Notes: generated from the sequence alone by a model not told the origin. 64,000 nt of DNA from Actimicrobium sp. CCC2.4 (GCF_034347385.1 NZ_CP133777.1:1426001-1490000), one strand, 5' to 3'; shown: positions 17,792 to 30,744, counted from the stretch's first letter. Numbers and translations: made by a program.

Positions 17792-20106
17792 GAGATCGCC
17801 GTCAAGGTGTGCGGCTTGAGCTTGGCTTCCAGCGCCTTGCCTTTGCGGGCGCGCTTGCCGGTGTGCAGCGCCATGCCGTTGGCCGATAGACTGACTTCCT
17901 GCGCCTTGCCGCCACGGCCTATGCCGGATACAAGCACGCCGCGCTGGCTGACCGGTTGCGCAGCCAGCAGTTTTTCGCCGTCTTCGAGTGCCATCAAAAT
18001 CATCCCGCGCCCGCCGCTCATGGTCTTGAGTTCATCGAGACCGAACACCAGCAGCCGGCCTTCCCCGGACAGGCAGGCCACGGAACTGGCCGACGGCGTT
18101 AGCACCTGTGGCGGCAGCGGCAAGTCGCCAGCGTCCAGCGTGATGAAAGCCTTGCCGGCCTTGTTGCGACCGACCATGTCGGCGGCGCGGGCAATGAAGC
18201 CGTAACCGGCGGTCGACGCGAGCAGCATCGTGGTCGCGGCGCTGCCGGCAAAGTAATGCAGCACCGTGCTGCCGCTGGCCAGCTCGACCAGTGCGCTGAT
18301 CGGCGCGCCATCGCCGCGCGCGCCGGGCAGGGCAGACACGGCGATCGAATAGATCCGGCCGTTCGAGCCGAAGGCCAGCAAGGTGTCGAGCGTGCGGCAT
18401 TCGAAGGTGCTGTACAAGTCATCGCCGGCCTTGAACGCAAACTGCGCCGGGTCGTGGCCGTGGCCGGTGCGCGCGCGCAGCCAGCCTTTTTGCGAGATCA
18501 CGACCGTCACCGCTTCGTCGACCACTTTCTGTTCGACGGTGGCGCGTTCCGCCGCCTCGATCAGCGTGCGGCGGGCGTCGCCATAGCGTTTTTCATCGGC
18601 TTCGATTTCCTTGATGATCAGCTTCTTCATCGCGCCGGGATTGTTCAGCAATTCTTCCAGCGTGCTTTTCTCAGTGCGCAAACCGGCCAGCTCCTGCTGG
18701 ATCTTGATCGCTTCGAGCCGGGCCAATTGACGCAGGCGGATTTCGAGGATGTCTTCGGCCTGCCGGTCGGATAATTTGAAGGCACCCATCAGCGCGGGTT
18801 TCGGCTCGTCCGACTCGCGGATGATGCGGATCACTTCGTCGATATTGAGCAGGATGGTTTCGCGCCCTTCGAGGATGTGGATGCGGTCCTCGACTTTTTT
18901 CAGGCGGAAATGGCTGCGCCGGGTCACGGTGTCGAAGCGGAACGCGATCCACTCGCGCAGGATGTCGCCCAGACCTTTCTGGCGCGGCCGGCCATCGCCA
19001 CCGATCATCACGAGATTGATCGAGGCGCTGGTCTCCAGCGAGGTTTGCGCCAGCAGCATGTTGGTGAATTCGGTCTGGTCCTGGTTCTTCGACTTCGGTT
19101 CGAACACCAGTCGCACCGGCGCTTCGCGGCCGGATTCGTCGCGTACCGCATCCAGCAGCGACAGCATCAGCTGCTTCTGCGCCATCTGTTCGGGCGAGAG
19201 CGCTTTCTTGCCGAGCTTGATTTTCGGGTTGGTCAGTTCTTCGATTTCTTCCAGTACTTTTTGCGCCGAGGTGCCGTGCGGCAGTTCCGTGACGACCGCT
19301 TGCCACTGGCCGCGCGCCATCTCTTCGATCTTCCACAGCGCCCGTACTTTCAGCGAGCCGCGTCCGTTGGCATACATCTCCGACAGCGCTGCCGCCGACG
19401 TGATGATCTGCCCGCCGCTCGGAAAATCCGGACCCGGAATGATGGCCATCAGCTCGGCATGCGTCAGCGCCGGATTGCGGATCAGCGCCACCGCAGCTTG
19501 GGCCACTTCACGCAAATTGTGCGACGGGATTTCAGTGGCCATGCCGACCGCGATGCCCGACGCGCCATTGAGCAGCACGAACGGCAGGCGTCCCGGCAGC
19601 AGCGACGGCTCTTCGGTCGAGCCATCGTAATTGGGCTGGAAGTCGACCGTGCCGAGGTCGATTTCATCGAGCAGCAAACTCGATATCGGTGTCAGACGCG
19701 CTTCGGTGTACCGCATCGCCGCCGCGCCATCGCCATCGCGCGAACCGAAGTTGCCCTGGCCATCGATCAGCGGATAGCGCAATGAAAATCCCTGCGCCAT
19801 CCGCACCAGCGCGTCGTAGACCGACTGGTCGCCATGCGGATGCAATTTGCCGAGCACGTCGCCGACCACCGCCGCAGATTTGCGCGGCTTGGCGGCAGCG
19901 TTCAGGCCGAGCTGGTTCATCGCGAACAGGATGCGACGCTGTACCGGCTTCTGGCCGTCGCTGACATCGGGCAAGGCGCGACCCTTGACGACCGAGATCG
20001 CATAGTCGAGATAGGCACGCTCGGCGAAAGTCGCCAGCGTCAGGGTTTCGGCGCCGTCCGGTGGTTCCGGGGTGTCGCCGTCAAACAGGGTGGCTTGTTC
20101 AGTCAT
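17788..20106 (-). CDS. parC: DNA topoisomerase IV subunit A
   Basis: The 772-residue protein has the type IIA DNA-cleavage domain with the catalytic Tyr 133 in [10 protein letters not shown], followed by a coiled-coil gate and a short beta-pinwheel C-terminus. With ParE it decatenates daughter chromosomes. At the quinolone-determining positions the sequence is [10 protein letters not shown]: Gln 94 stands where E. coli ParC has Ser 80, and Asp 98 where it has Glu 84. This may be the natural state of the lineage. parE lies two genes upstream. Confidence 0.96.
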   Translation of the reverse strand: MTEQATLFDGDTPEPPDGAETLTLATFAERAYLDYAISVVKGRALPDVSDGQKPVQRRILFAMNQLGLNAAAKPRKSAAVVGDVLGKLHPHGDQSVYDALVRMAQGFSLRYPLIDGQGNFGSRDGDGAAAMRYTEARLTPISSLLLDEIDLGTVDFQPNYDGSTEEPSLLPGRLPFVLLNGASGIAVGMATEIPSHNLREVAQAAVALIRNPALTHAELMAIIPGPDFPSGGQIITSAAALSEMYANGRGSLKVRALWKIEEMARGQWQAVVTELPHGTSAQKVLEEIEELTNPKIKLGKKALSPEQMAQKQLMLSLLDAVRDESGREAPVRLVFEPKSKNQDQTEFTNMLLAQTSLETSASINLVMIGGDGRPRQKGLGDILREWIAFRFDTVTRRSHFRLKKVEDRIHILEGRETILLNIDEVIRIIRESDEPKPALMGAFKLSDRQAEDILEIRLRQLARLEAIKIQQELAGLRTEKSTLEELLNNPGAMKKLIIKEIEADEKRYGDARRTLIEAAERATVEQKVVDEAVTVVISQKGWLRARTGHGHDPAQFAFKAGDDLYSTFECRTLDTLLAFGSNGRIYSIAVSALPGARGDGAPISALVELASGSTVLHYFAGSAATTMLLASTAGYGFIARAADMVGRNKAGKAFITLDAGDLPLPPQVLTPSASSVACLSGEGRLLVFGLDELKTMSGGRGMILMALEDGEKLLAAQPVSQRGVLVSGIGRGGKAQEVSLSANGMALHTGKRARKGKALEAKLKPHTLTAIS

Positions 20107-20120
20107 GGATACTCAGGAAA

Positions 20121-20865
20121 TCAGTTGGTATTAAGAGTCAGCGGGGCAGGCATGTTGCTGCGCCCGGGAATGGTCAGGTGGATGCGCCCGGTAGCGACAG
20201 GTAGCGCAGGCACTTGCGGCAGATAAAACTGATAGAACTGCGTCACCAGCCGGACGTAGTTGCGCGTCTCGGGATACGGCGGAATTGTATTGCGGTACTT
20301 CTGCACCGCGCCTTCGCCGGCGTTGTACGACGCGATCACCAGCGCCTGCTGGTTCGGGAACAGCGCACTCAGTTCGCGCAGGTAGCGTGCGGCCAGGCGC
20401 ACGTTGGTGGTCGGGTCGGTCAATTTTTGCTGGATGCTTTTTCTGGCATCGCCGACCAGTCCGTAACGCTCGGCGGTGGCGGGCATGATCTGCATCAGGC
20501 CGATCGCGCCCTTCGGTGAAATCGCAGCCGGATTGAAGCCCGATTCGGCCGCCATCATCGCCTTCATCAGGGCCAGGTCGACCTTGAATTCGGCGGCAGC
20601 GGCCGCCAGCACCGCTTCGAATTTTTTCAGGTTCGGATGTTCGGTGAGTACCTTGAACAACGGTGTGCGCAACGCTTCCGGCGCGGCCGGTGTCAGCTGC
20701 GACGAATCGAACACGCCATCGCCCTTGATGAACAACTGATAGCGCTCGTCGAGGGCTTCGGTCGAAAAGTGCGTGTCGCCTTGCGCATCGACGTAGCCGT
20801 ACACATCGGCGCGGGCGGCCGATGACAGCAGGCAGGTCGCCAACAGGATGACCTTGAACGTCACG

Positions 20866-20888
<23 letters not shown>
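20121..20888 (-). CDS. Lytic transglycosylase (SLT domain)
   Basis: The 255-residue protein has a signal peptide (residues 1-27), a short DVYGYVDAQGDTHFS segment of DUF4124 style, and a C-terminal goose-type lysozyme fold with MMAAESGFNP (catalytic Glu 115), SPKGAIGLMQIMP and AYNAGEGAV. It cleaves peptidoglycan in the periplasm. Its start lies inside the 3' end of parE (23-base overlap), so it is embedded in the topoisomerase IV operon, an arrangement that I take to be conserved in related bacteria. Confidence 0.93.
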
Positions 20889-22854
<1,966 letters not shown>

Positions 22855-23074
22855 TCAGGTTGGTGCTCTAGTGACGGTATTGCTGGTGGGCGGGTGTGTT
22901 TGTGCAGTGCATTCTAATGGGGTTTGCGGGGGCGGGGGATTTGGCGAGGGGAAAAAGAGTGGGGGCGGTGCGACGGTAAGACGTTGAAAGGGTTCAAGCC
23001 AGGCGGTATTTTTTATGACTTGGCAGCTTGAATCTCTTGCCGCGTTGGTATTGGCGACGGTCGGCGGTGCGCTC

Positions 23075-23101
23075 GGTGCAATGTCCTTTGGTTATTGCAC
23101 C
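23075..23101. repeat. REP-like hairpin, GGTGCAAT family
   Basis: GGTGCAAT and ATTGCACC arms of 8 bp enclose the core GTCCTTTGGTT. It is in the same orientation as the copy at 23228 and opposite to 23161. Confidence 0.85.
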
Positions 23102-23160
23102 CTGCGCGAGAGGCCGTGGCTATTGTCGTGATGATGCAGCCGGATTCTCCAAAATCGTAG

Positions 23161-23187
23161 GGTGCAATAACCGCAGGGCATTGCACC
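23161..23187. repeat. REP-like hairpin, inverted copy
   Basis: This is the reverse orientation of the family: GGTGCAAT, core AACCGCAGGGC, ATTGCACC. With the copy at 23075 it forms a pair of opposed units 59 bases apart, as seen in paired REP/BIME elements. Confidence 0.85.
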
Positions 23188-23227
23188 GGCTGAGTTCGCA
23201 GTATTGGCACCGGGCTGAGGTGCATTT

Positions 23228-23254
23228 GGTGCAATGCCCGTTGGTTATTGCACC
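23228..23254. repeat. REP-like hairpin, GGTGCAAT family
   Basis: Same orientation as 23075, core GCCCGTTGGTT. The preceding bases GGTGCATTTG also precede the copy at 44590, so homology extends beyond the hairpin. Confidence 0.85.
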
Positions 23255-23265
23255 CTTGTATTATG

Positions 23266-23328
23266 GTTTTGAAGTTGTCTTAGTTTTGAAGTTGTCTTAG
23301 TTTTGAAGTTGTCTTAGTTTTGAAGTTA
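23266..23328. repeat. 17-bp tandem repeat, 3.7 copies
   Basis: GTTTTGAAGTTGTCTTA is repeated exactly at 23266, 23283 and 23300; the fourth copy is cut after GTTTTGAAGTT at 23327, where the left end of the IS110 element begins. There are no spacers, so it is not a CRISPR. Confidence 0.9.
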
Positions 23329-23334
23329 TGCCGG

Positions 23335-24505
<1,171 letters not shown>

Positions 24506-24583
24506 CCGGCATAACAGTATCTACGGGCTGAATACATGTTGTGCTCTACAAATTGGAAACGGGGTATTGACGCTGTTTAATCC

Positions 24584-25753
24584 TCACTTGCTCAACAAGC
24601 GCATCCCCCGCTCCAGCCCTTCTATCGTCACCGGAAACATCCGGTTATTCATCAACTGCTTGATCACCGCGATCGATTGCCGGTACTGCCACAGGCCCTC
24701 CGGCTCTGGATTGAGCCAGATGAATTTCGGGAAGGCGTGCGTGAAGCGCTGTAGCCATTCGGCACCGGCTTCTTCGTTGTTGTATTCGACCGAGCCGCCG
24801 GCTTGCAGGATTTCATAGGGACTCATCGTCGCGTCGCCGACGAAGATCAGCTTGGTGTCGGCCGGGTATTTGCGCAGGATGTCCCAGGTCGGGAACCGCT
24901 CGGCGTGGCGGCGCCGGTTGTTCTTCCACAGGTAATCGTAGACGCAGTTGTGGAAGTAAAAAAACTCCATGTTCTTGAACTCGGTCTTCGATGCCGAAAA
25001 AAGTTCTTCGGTGCGGGCGATGTGGTCGTCCATCGTGCCGCCGACGTCCAGCAGCATCAGCACCTTGATCTTGTTCTTGCGCTCGGGCTGCATCTTGATG
25101 TCGAGGTAGCCGGCATTGTTGGCGGTGGCGCGGATGGTGGCGTCGAGCGCGAGTTCTTCTTCGGCGCCTTCGCGGGCGAACTTGCGCAGGCGGCGCAAGG
25201 CGACCTTGATGTTACGCGTGCCGAGTTCGCGTTCGGCATCGTAGTCGCGGTAGCTGCGCGCTTCCCAGACTTTGACCGCAGTGCGGTTGCCACCTTCGCC
25301 ACCGATGCGGATGCCTTCGGGATTGGTGCCGCCGTGGCCGAACGGCGAAGTGCCGCCAGTGCCTATCCATTTGCTGCCGCCTTCGTGACGTTCCTTCTGC
25401 TCAGCCAGCAAATCCTTGAGCCGGTCCATCAGTTTGTCGTAGCCGAATTTTTCGAGTGCCACTTTTTGCTCGTCGGTCAGTTCGCGCTGCATGCGCTTGA
25501 CCAGCCAGTCGAGCGGGATCTGCGGGTTCTTGTCGAAGATCGCATCAATGCCTTTGAAGTACAGGCCGAAGGCGCGGTCGAACTTGTCGAAGTGGGCTTC
25601 ATCCTTGACCAGCGTGATGCGCGACAAATAATAAAACTCGTCGAGCGAATTGCTGATTACGTTCTTTTGCATCGCTTCGAGCAGGATCAGGAATTCCTTG
25701 ATCGAGACCGGAATTTTTGCATCCTTGAGCGTGAAGAAAAAATCGATCAGCAT
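24584..25753 (-). CDS. CoxE-like VWA domain protein
   Basis: The 389-residue protein begins MLIDFFFTLKDAKIPVSIKEFL and has a C-terminal von Willebrand A-like domain. Its metal-site motif is altered: LMLLDVGGTMDDH, where canonical VWA domains have DxSxS. Such proteins pair with MoxR AAA ATPases, here two genes upstream in the same run, and are thought to act as chaperones for metal-enzyme maturation (CoxDE is the model). The ATG at 25753 overlaps the GNAT stop by seven bases. The client protein is not evident in the window. Confidence 0.85.
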   Translation of the reverse strand: MLIDFFFTLKDAKIPVSIKEFLILLEAMQKNVISNSLDEFYYLSRITLVKDEAHFDKFDRAFGLYFKGIDAIFDKNPQIPLDWLVKRMQRELTDEQKVALEKFGYDKLMDRLKDLLAEQKERHEGGSKWIGTGGTSPFGHGGTNPEGIRIGGEGGNRTAVKVWEARSYRDYDAERELGTRNIKVALRRLRKFAREGAEEELALDATIRATANNAGYLDIKMQPERKNKIKVLMLLDVGGTMDDHIARTEELFSASKTEFKNMEFFYFHNCVYDYLWKNNRRRHAERFPTWDILRKYPADTKLIFVGDATMSPYEILQAGGSVEYNNEEAGAEWLQRFTHAFPKFIWLNPEPEGLWQYRQSIAVIKQLMNNRMFPVTIEGLERGMRLLSK

Positions 25754-26340
25754 CGTTTGCCTCGCTGTGCCAGCTTGTAGGTCAGGTGCGCGTTGATCTC
25801 GGGCCACTCGCCGGCGACGATGCTGAACATCACCGTGTCGCGCACGGTACCGTCGCGGCGCAGCGCGTGATGGCGGATCACGCCGTCGCGTTTTGCACCG
25901 AGCCGGGCGATGGCGTCTTGCGACACCAGATTGAAATTGTCCGCTCGAAAACCGACCACGCCACAGCCGAGCACTTCGAACGCATGGCGCAGCAACAGCC
26001 ATTTGCAGGTGGTGTTGACGTGGGTGCGCTGCCAGGTCCTGGCGTACCAGGTGTGGCCGATTTCGACGCGGCCCAGAGCGGGTACGATATCGTGAAAACT
26101 GGTGGTGCCGATGACTTCGTTGCTGGCGATATCGCGTACCACGAAGGGCAGGCGAGTGCGGTCGTTGAGTGCGGTGGCTATGTACGCTGCTTCATCGCCG
26201 GGAGCGGGTGCCGAGGTCACGCGCAAGGTCCAGAGTTCGCCATCGGCCGCCGCTGCGGCAAGTGCCGGCGCGTGTTCGGATGCCATGGGTTCGAGGCGTA
26301 CGCCGTGCAATTCCAGCGTGACGGGAGCGATCGGGATCAT
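25747..26340 (-). CDS. GNAT-family N-acetyltransferase (RimJ/RimL type)
   Basis: The 197-residue protein has the RimJ/RimL-like layout: an N-terminal LELHGVRLEPM strand, EVIGTTSFHDI, then RVEIGHTWYARTWQRTHVNTTCKWLLLRHAFE as the acetyl-CoA region, and LGAKRDGVIRHH near the C-terminus. It lies between the MoxR and CoxE-like genes, in the same direction and overlapping the latter. Substrate is unknown. Confidence 0.87.
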   Translation of the reverse strand: MIPIAPVTLELHGVRLEPMASEHAPALAAAAADGELWTLRVTSAPAPGDEAAYIATALNDRTRLPFVVRDIASNEVIGTTSFHDIVPALGRVEIGHTWYARTWQRTHVNTTCKWLLLRHAFEVLGCGVVGFRADNFNLVSQDAIARLGAKRDGVIRHHALRRDGTVRDTVMFSIVAGEWPEINAHLTYKLAQRGKRC

Positions 26341-26350
26341 CTGATTACGC

Positions 26351-27205
26351 TCAGCGATTGGTGCGCGACATGAACACCAGTCGCTCGAACAGATGCACGT
26401 CCTGCTCGTTTTTCAGCAGCGCGCCGTGCAGCGGCGGCACGATGGATTTGGCGTCCTTGCTGCGCAGTGCTTCCGGCGGAATATCTTCGGCCAGCAGCAA
26501 TTTGAGCCAGTCGAGCAGCTCGGAGGTCGATGGTTTTTTCTTCAGGCCGGGCACGTCGCGTACTTCATAAAATGTCTGCAGCGCTTGCGCCAGCAAGTCT
26601 TTTTTCAGGGTCGGGTAATGGACATCGACGATCTGCTGCATCGTGTCCTTGTCCGGGAATTTGATGTAGTGGAAAAAGCAGCGGCGCAGGAAGGCGTCCG
26701 GCAATTCTTTCTCGTTGTTGGACGTGATGATGACCAGCGGCCGGTGCTTCGCCTTGACCATCTCGCGCGTTTCGTAGACATAGAATTCCATGCGGTCCAG
26801 TTCGCGCAGCAGGTCATTCGGGAATTCGATGTCGGCCTTGTCGATTTCATCGATCAGCAGCACGACCTGTTCGTCGGCCGTGAAGGCTTGCCACAGCACG
26901 CCTTTGACGATGTAGTTGGCGATGTCCTTGATGCGCTCGTCGCCGAGTTGCGAATCCCGCAGGCGCGAGACGGCGTCGTATTCGTACAGGCCCTGCTGCG
27001 CCTTGGTGGTCGACTTGATGTGCCATTGCAGCAGCGGCATGCCGAGCGCGGCAGCGACTTCTTCGGCCAGCATGGTCTTGCCGGTGCCGGGTTCGCCCTT
27101 GATCAGCAAGGGCCGCTGCAAGGTGAGGGCGGCGTTGACGGCGAGTTTCAGGTCGCCGGTGGCAACGTAACTGTCGGAACCTTCGAAGCGGGTGACTGGC
27201 GGCAT
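26351..27205 (-). CDS. MoxR-family AAA+ ATPase
   Basis: The 284-residue protein has Walker A GEPGTGKTMLAEE, Walker B VVLLIDEIDKADIEF and sensor-1 RPLVIITSNNEKELPDAFLRRC. The MoxR family assembles or activates enzyme complexes with a VWA partner. ATG at 27205 places the conserved MPPVTRFEGSDSYVATGDL at the N-terminus; an upstream in-frame ATG at 27259 is unlikely. Confidence 0.93.
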   Translation of the reverse strand: MPPVTRFEGSDSYVATGDLKLAVNAALTLQRPLLIKGEPGTGKTMLAEEVAAALGMPLLQWHIKSTTKAQQGLYEYDAVSRLRDSQLGDERIKDIANYIVKGVLWQAFTADEQVVLLIDEIDKADIEFPNDLLRELDRMEFYVYETREMVKAKHRPLVIITSNNEKELPDAFLRRCFFHYIKFPDKDTMQQIVDVHYPTLKKDLLAQALQTFYEVRDVPGLKKKPSTSELLDWLKLLLAEDIPPEALRSKDAKSIVPPLHGALLKNEQDVHLFERLVFMSRTNR

Positions 27206-27463
27206 GGTGGGTGGTCCGTTGAAAAATGGAAAAACGAGTATAAGCGAGAAAGTTGACACTAAGTTGGCAGCAAGTGGAGTCCAACTGCCAGCCAGTCAGC
27301 GCGATTGCGCGAGTTTGTTACGTGGACTGGGCGAAGTTCTTGCGGTAGAATTCGCGGGTTTTGGTGCCGGGCGGCACGGATGTCCCGGGCTTGGAAGAGC
27401 GTTTGGATCATCCCAATCCAGTCTGCGCTCCACGTTTTTTTCGCATTAACTACCTTAGCTGAC

Positions 27464-27784
27464 ATGAAAAAACTACTTGCACTTCTCGTGCTGGCCGGAT
27501 TGGCCAACTACGCTGCCGCAGCCGAGCTGGTTGGCGATGCCAAAGCCGCTGAAAACAAGATCGCACAATGCGTCGGCTGTCATGGCATTTCAGGTTACAA
27601 GGCTTCTTTTCCTGAGGTGTATTCAGTGCCGATGATAGGCGGGCAATCTGCCAAGTACATCGAGAGCGCGCTGCACGCCTACAAGAAAGGCGAGCGCACC
27701 CATCCATCAATGCGCGGTATCGCTACCAGCCTGAGCGAGCAGGACATCGTCGATGTCGCTGCCTACTACTCGCAAAAAAAATAA
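27464..27784 (+). CDS. Class I cytochrome c (c553-like), exported
   Basis: The 106-residue product has a signal peptide (MKKLLALLVLAGLANYAAAA) and one heme site CVGCH, with a PMIGGQSAKYIESALHAYKKG segment typical of small cytochromes of the CccA/c553 group. It carries electrons in the periplasm. The start was placed at the signal peptide, ATG 27464; the frame is open upstream to 27305. It is followed after 13 bases by a second cytochrome c. Confidence 0.9.
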   Translation: MKKLLALLVLAGLANYAAAAELVGDAKAAENKIAQCVGCHGISGYKASFPEVYSVPMIGGQSAKYIESALHAYKKGERTHPSMRGIATSLSEQDIVDVAAYYSQKK

Positions 27785-27797
27785 CGGGGACCCACAG

Positions 27798-28154
27798 ATG
27801 AATAAATTTTTCGCCGGCGCGGTCTTCGCGCTCTGCACTACAGCTGCGTTCAATGTGGCGGCGGCTGGTAATGTCGACAATGGCAAGGCACTGACTGCCA
27901 AGTACAATTGCGCCGCTTGTCATGGCGCTGACTACAACAGCCCGATCGATCCGACTTATCCGAAACTGGCGGGCCAGCATGCTGACTACCTGGCGCATGC
28001 GCTGTTGGCGTACAAGCGCGGTGGCGAAGGCCTCAATGGTCGCGGCAATGCGATCATGGGCGGGATGGCCAAGCCTTTGTCGACCAAAGACATGGCCGAT
28101 ATCGCGGCCTATCTGCATAGTTTGCCGGGTTCGCTGGTGATGGTGAAACAGTAA
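27798..28154 (+). CDS. Class I cytochrome c, exported
   Basis: The 118-residue protein has a signal peptide (residues 1-23), one heme site CAACH and a conserved YPKLAGQHADYLAHALLAYKRG region with Met in IMGGMAKPL as the likely second axial ligand. It is paralogous to the preceding gene. The pair may be transcribed together and end at the hairpin at 28180. Confidence 0.9.
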   Translation: MNKFFAGAVFALCTTAAFNVAAAGNVDNGKALTAKYNCAACHGADYNSPIDPTYPKLAGQHADYLAHALLAYKRGGEGLNGRGNAIMGGMAKPLSTKDMADIAAYLHSLPGSLVMVKQ

Positions 28155-28179
28155 CCTCGCCTTCGGGTCGATAAAAAAG

Positions 28180-28202
28180 CCACGACGCGTCGTGGTTTTT
28201 TT
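28180..28202. terminator. Rho-independent terminator, bidirectional
   Basis: CCACGACG and CGTCGTGG form a perfect 8-bp stem (28180-28195) flanked by A-run on the left and TTTTTTT on the right. It serves the cytochrome genes on the plus strand and the converging DUF1841 gene. Confidence 0.85.
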
Positions 28203-28214
28203 ACGCCTGTCGAT

Positions 28215-28640
28215 TCAGCAGCGTCGTCGTACGCTCTCGATGTAGGCCACGCCGTCCGGCGGCAAGCCGCTGCGCTGCGCGGTCCACATCATCTCTCCCA
28301 GACATTCCATGATCTGGTGATGTGCTTCGTGTTCGGAGTCGAGCTTGCGTGCCAGCGTTAGGAATGCCGCGCGGATACCGGGCGGCTGATCGATCGAGAC
28401 CTGCTCGGCGATCGACAGGTGCATCGACAAATGCAGGAAGGGATTGCTTTGTCCGCGTTCAACTGAATAGTCGGCTGCCAGCGCACTGTCGAGGTCGTCC
28501 AGCGAATTTGCATATTCCGGATGCTGTGCAATCCAGTCGCGTGCAATCGCTTCGAGCGGACTGAGGATGGCACCGCTGTGATGCTTGTCGTAGGTGGTAC
28601 AAAAAAAGCGTCGTACATCATCTTGCGAAGGTGTGAACAT
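28215..28640 (-). CDS. DUF1841 family protein
   Basis: The 141-residue protein matches the DUF1841 family by its N-terminus (MFTPSQDDVRRFFCTTYDKH) and the central NPFLHLSMHLSIAEQVSIDQPPGIR. It is all-helical in appearance, with no export signal. Function is unknown. It stands between the cytochromes and a nitroreductase-like gene. Confidence 0.85.
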   Translation of the reverse strand: MFTPSQDDVRRFFCTTYDKHHSGAILSPLEAIARDWIAQHPEYANSLDDLDSALAADYSVERGQSNPFLHLSMHLSIAEQVSIDQPPGIRAAFLTLARKLDSEHEAHHQIMECLGEMMWTAQRSGLPPDGVAYIESVRRRC

Positions 28641-28749
28641 GGTGATGGTGCCGGGAAGAAAAGGGCGATTGTACGGGGGATAAGGCTGGCACGTGACCGG
28701 CTCGCTTCGATTACCATGTGCGCCAGTTCAACCATTACCGGAGTCTTCC

Positions 28750-29331
28750 ATGATCGATCAAGCCGCCCTCGCTACCTTGTTTTCCGATGCCCGCAGCCAC
28801 AACGGCTGGCTTGACCAGCCGGTCAGCCAGGCTCAGTTGCAGCAACTGTACGACCTCATGAAATGGGCCCCGACCTCGGCCAATTGCGAACCGGCGCGCA
28901 TCGTCTTCGTGCAATCGGACGACGCCCGCGCCAAGCTGGCCGGCTGCATGGCCGCGGGCAATGCCGACAAGGTCAAGGCAGCGCCGGTGACGGCGATCAT
29001 CGGCATGGACATGGCGTTTCTCGACAAGCTGCCGCAATTGTTCCCGCATGCCGACGCGCGCTCCTGGTTTGCCGGCAATCAGCCGCTGATCGAGGCGACG
29101 GCGTTTCGTAATTCATCGCTGCAAGGTGCTTACTTCATGCTGGCGGCGCGGGCGATTGGCCTGGATGTCGGGCCGATGTCGGGCTTCGATGCCGCCAAGC
29201 TCGATGCGGCATTTTTCAGCGGTACGACGGTCAAGGTCAATTTTGTCTGTAGCATCGGTCATGGTGATGCCAGCAAACTGTTCGCCCGTTCGCCGCGGCT
29301 GTCGTTCGAGGACGCCTGCTCGGTAGTTTGA
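28750..29331 (+). CDS. Malonic semialdehyde reductase/RutE-like nitroreductase
   Basis: The 193-residue flavoprotein-like sequence has the nitroreductase features [18 protein letters not shown] and [22 protein letters not shown]. It fits the RutE/HadB/HadA branch of FMN oxidoreductases, reducing 3-oxopropanoate to 3-hydroxypropanoate in pyrimidine breakdown. No other rut gene is present here, so the physiological substrate may differ. It ends one base before the converging nth. Confidence 0.86.
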   Translation: MIDQAALATLFSDARSHNGWLDQPVSQAQLQQLYDLMKWAPTSANCEPARIVFVQSDDARAKLAGCMAAGNADKVKAAPVTAIIGMDMAFLDKLPQLFPHADARSWFAGNQPLIEATAFRNSSLQGAYFMLAARAIGLDVGPMSGFDAAKLDAAFFSGTTVKVNFVCSIGHGDASKLFARSPRLSFEDACSVV

Positions 29332-29982
29332 TCAGACGGCTTTGGCCGGGACCGGTGTCTTGTCCCGGTAATCGCACAGGTCCGCAATCATGCAGTTCCA
29401 GCATTGCGGACTGCGCGCCATGCAGGTGTAGCGGCCATGCAGAATCATCCAGTGATGGGCGTCCTGCAGGAACTCGCGCGGCACGAATTTCATCAGCTTG
29501 TGCTCGACCACATCGACATCCTTGCCGGGTGCCAGGCCGGTGCGATTACCGAGCCGGAAAATATGCGTGTCGACCGCTATGGTCGGCTCGCCGAACGCGG
29601 TATTGAGCACCACATTGGCGGTCTTGCGACCGACGCCGGGCAGCGCTTCGAGGCCGGCGCGGTCACGCGGTATCTGACCGCCATGTTCGGTCAGGATCAG
29701 CCGACAGGTTTCTATCGTGTTCTTTGCCTTGTTGCGATAAAGCCCGATGGTCTGGATGTACGGGATCAGCCCGTCGACACCCAGCGCGTAAATGGCGGCC
29801 GGCGTGCTGGCCATCGGAAAGAGCTTGCGGGTGGCCTTGTTGACGGCGACGTCGGTGGCCTGCGCCGACAGCAGTACGGCAATCAGCAATTCGAACGGTG
29901 TGCTGTAGGCCAGTTCGGTGGCCGGATTCGGATTGGCGGCTTGCCAGCGCTCAAAAATGAGGCGGCGCTTTTCGGCGTTCAT
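29332..29982 (-). CDS. nth: Endonuclease III
   Basis: The 216-residue protein has the helix-hairpin-helix [18 protein letters not shown] with the catalytic Lys, VDTHIFRL with the catalytic Asp, and four cysteines in [17 protein letters not shown] that bind a 4Fe-4S cluster. It removes oxidised pyrimidines and nicks DNA. It overlaps rnfB by four bases (ATGA), so the two are co-transcribed. Confidence 0.96.
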   Translation of the reverse strand: MNAEKRRLIFERWQAANPNPATELAYSTPFELLIAVLLSAQATDVAVNKATRKLFPMASTPAAIYALGVDGLIPYIQTIGLYRNKAKNTIETCRLILTEHGGQIPRDRAGLEALPGVGRKTANVVLNTAFGEPTIAVDTHIFRLGNRTGLAPGKDVDVVEHKLMKFVPREFLQDAHHWMILHGRYTCMARSPQCWNCMIADLCDYRDKTPVPAKAV

Positions 29983-30653
29983 CGGGCTTCTCCGGCATCG
30001 GTTTCTCGCTTGATCCTGGCCCGTTCGATGGCTGCCTGAATGATCGCTTTCTTGCGATCGCGTTCGGCACTGTCGGCCGCCGACAGGGTCGGCGCGCTTT
30101 CGACTTCCTTGAGTTTGGCAGCGGCTTTGGCGAGCAGGCGGGCATCGTTGTCGCGGCGCTCGCGCAGCAAGCGCGCGGCACGGAAATCATGCCGTGCGCG
30201 TGCCTCGCCGGCCTGTTGCTCAGTCCATGCCTGCCAGCCGGTCGTGGTGGTGACTGCGACCATCGCAATGCAATCGACGGGGCAAGGCGCCACGCATAAA
30301 TCGCAGCCGGTACACAGGTCGGGCAGGATGGTGTGCATCTGTTTTGGCGCACCGAGGATGGCATCGACCGGGCAGGCCTGGATGCACAGCGTGCAGCCGA
30401 TGCACAGTGCTTCGTCGATGATGGCGACCGGACGTGGTCGCTCGATGCCATGGACCGGATTGAGCGCAATGACCGGGCGATCCAGCAGGCTGGCCAGCCG
30501 GACAATGCCTTCCTGTCCCCCGGGCGGGCACTGGTTGATGCCGGCACTGCCATCGGCGATGGCCTCGGCATAGGGACGGCAGCCGGCATAGCCGCACTTC
30601 GTGCATTGGGTTTGAGGCAGGGCATCTTCGATGCGATCGGCGAGGGATTTCAT
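29979..30653 (-). CDS. rnfB: RnfB/RsxB-type iron-sulfur protein
   Basis: The 224-residue protein has an N-terminal [16 protein letters not shown] cluster domain and two ferredoxin motifs ([12 protein letters not shown] and [12 protein letters not shown]), then a charged C-terminal helix. It lacks the N-terminal membrane anchor of complete Rnf complexes; the RnfA, C, D, G and E genes are not in the window. This soluble form next to nth is common in betaproteobacteria. The ATG at 30653 fits the family start; an in-frame ATG at 30707 is possible. Confidence 0.88.
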   Translation of the reverse strand: MKSLADRIEDALPQTQCTKCGYAGCRPYAEAIADGSAGINQCPPGGQEGIVRLASLLDRPVIALNPVHGIERPRPVAIIDEALCIGCTLCIQACPVDAILGAPKQMHTILPDLCTGCDLCVAPCPVDCIAMVAVTTTTGWQAWTEQQAGEARARHDFRAARLLRERRDNDARLLAKAAAKLKEVESAPTLSAADSAERDRKKAIIQAAIERARIKRETDAGEAR

Positions 30654-30744
30654 GACGGGGTGCGACACGGCAGCAATCGGGTTTTCAAAGACCGCATTAT
30701 CCTGCATATCGGGCCGCGCCGACTCCGGCTGTCACAAATGAAAA

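Larger units (their letters stand above)
22855..23324. other. Repeat-rich intergenic region between parE and the IS element
   Basis: No gene is supported. The first 200 bases should carry the parE promoter. Three REP-like hairpins (23075, 23161, 23228) follow, then a 17-bp tandem repeat that runs into the left end of the IS110 element. Confidence 0.7.

Noticed and set aside
16268-18205. 645-residue open frame on the plus strand opposite pncB, the MBL gene and parC
   Set aside because: Its composition (His/Arg/Gln-rich, no domain) is that of an antisense shadow of GC-rich genes, and the opposite strand has three well-supported proteins.
23266-23328. Possible CRISPR-like array
   Set aside because: The 17-bp units are directly adjacent without spacers, and no cas gene is in the window.
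29979-30707. Complete Rnf/Rsx respiratory complex
   Set aside because: Only an RnfB-like soluble protein is present; no rnfA, C, D, G or E and no membrane anchor.
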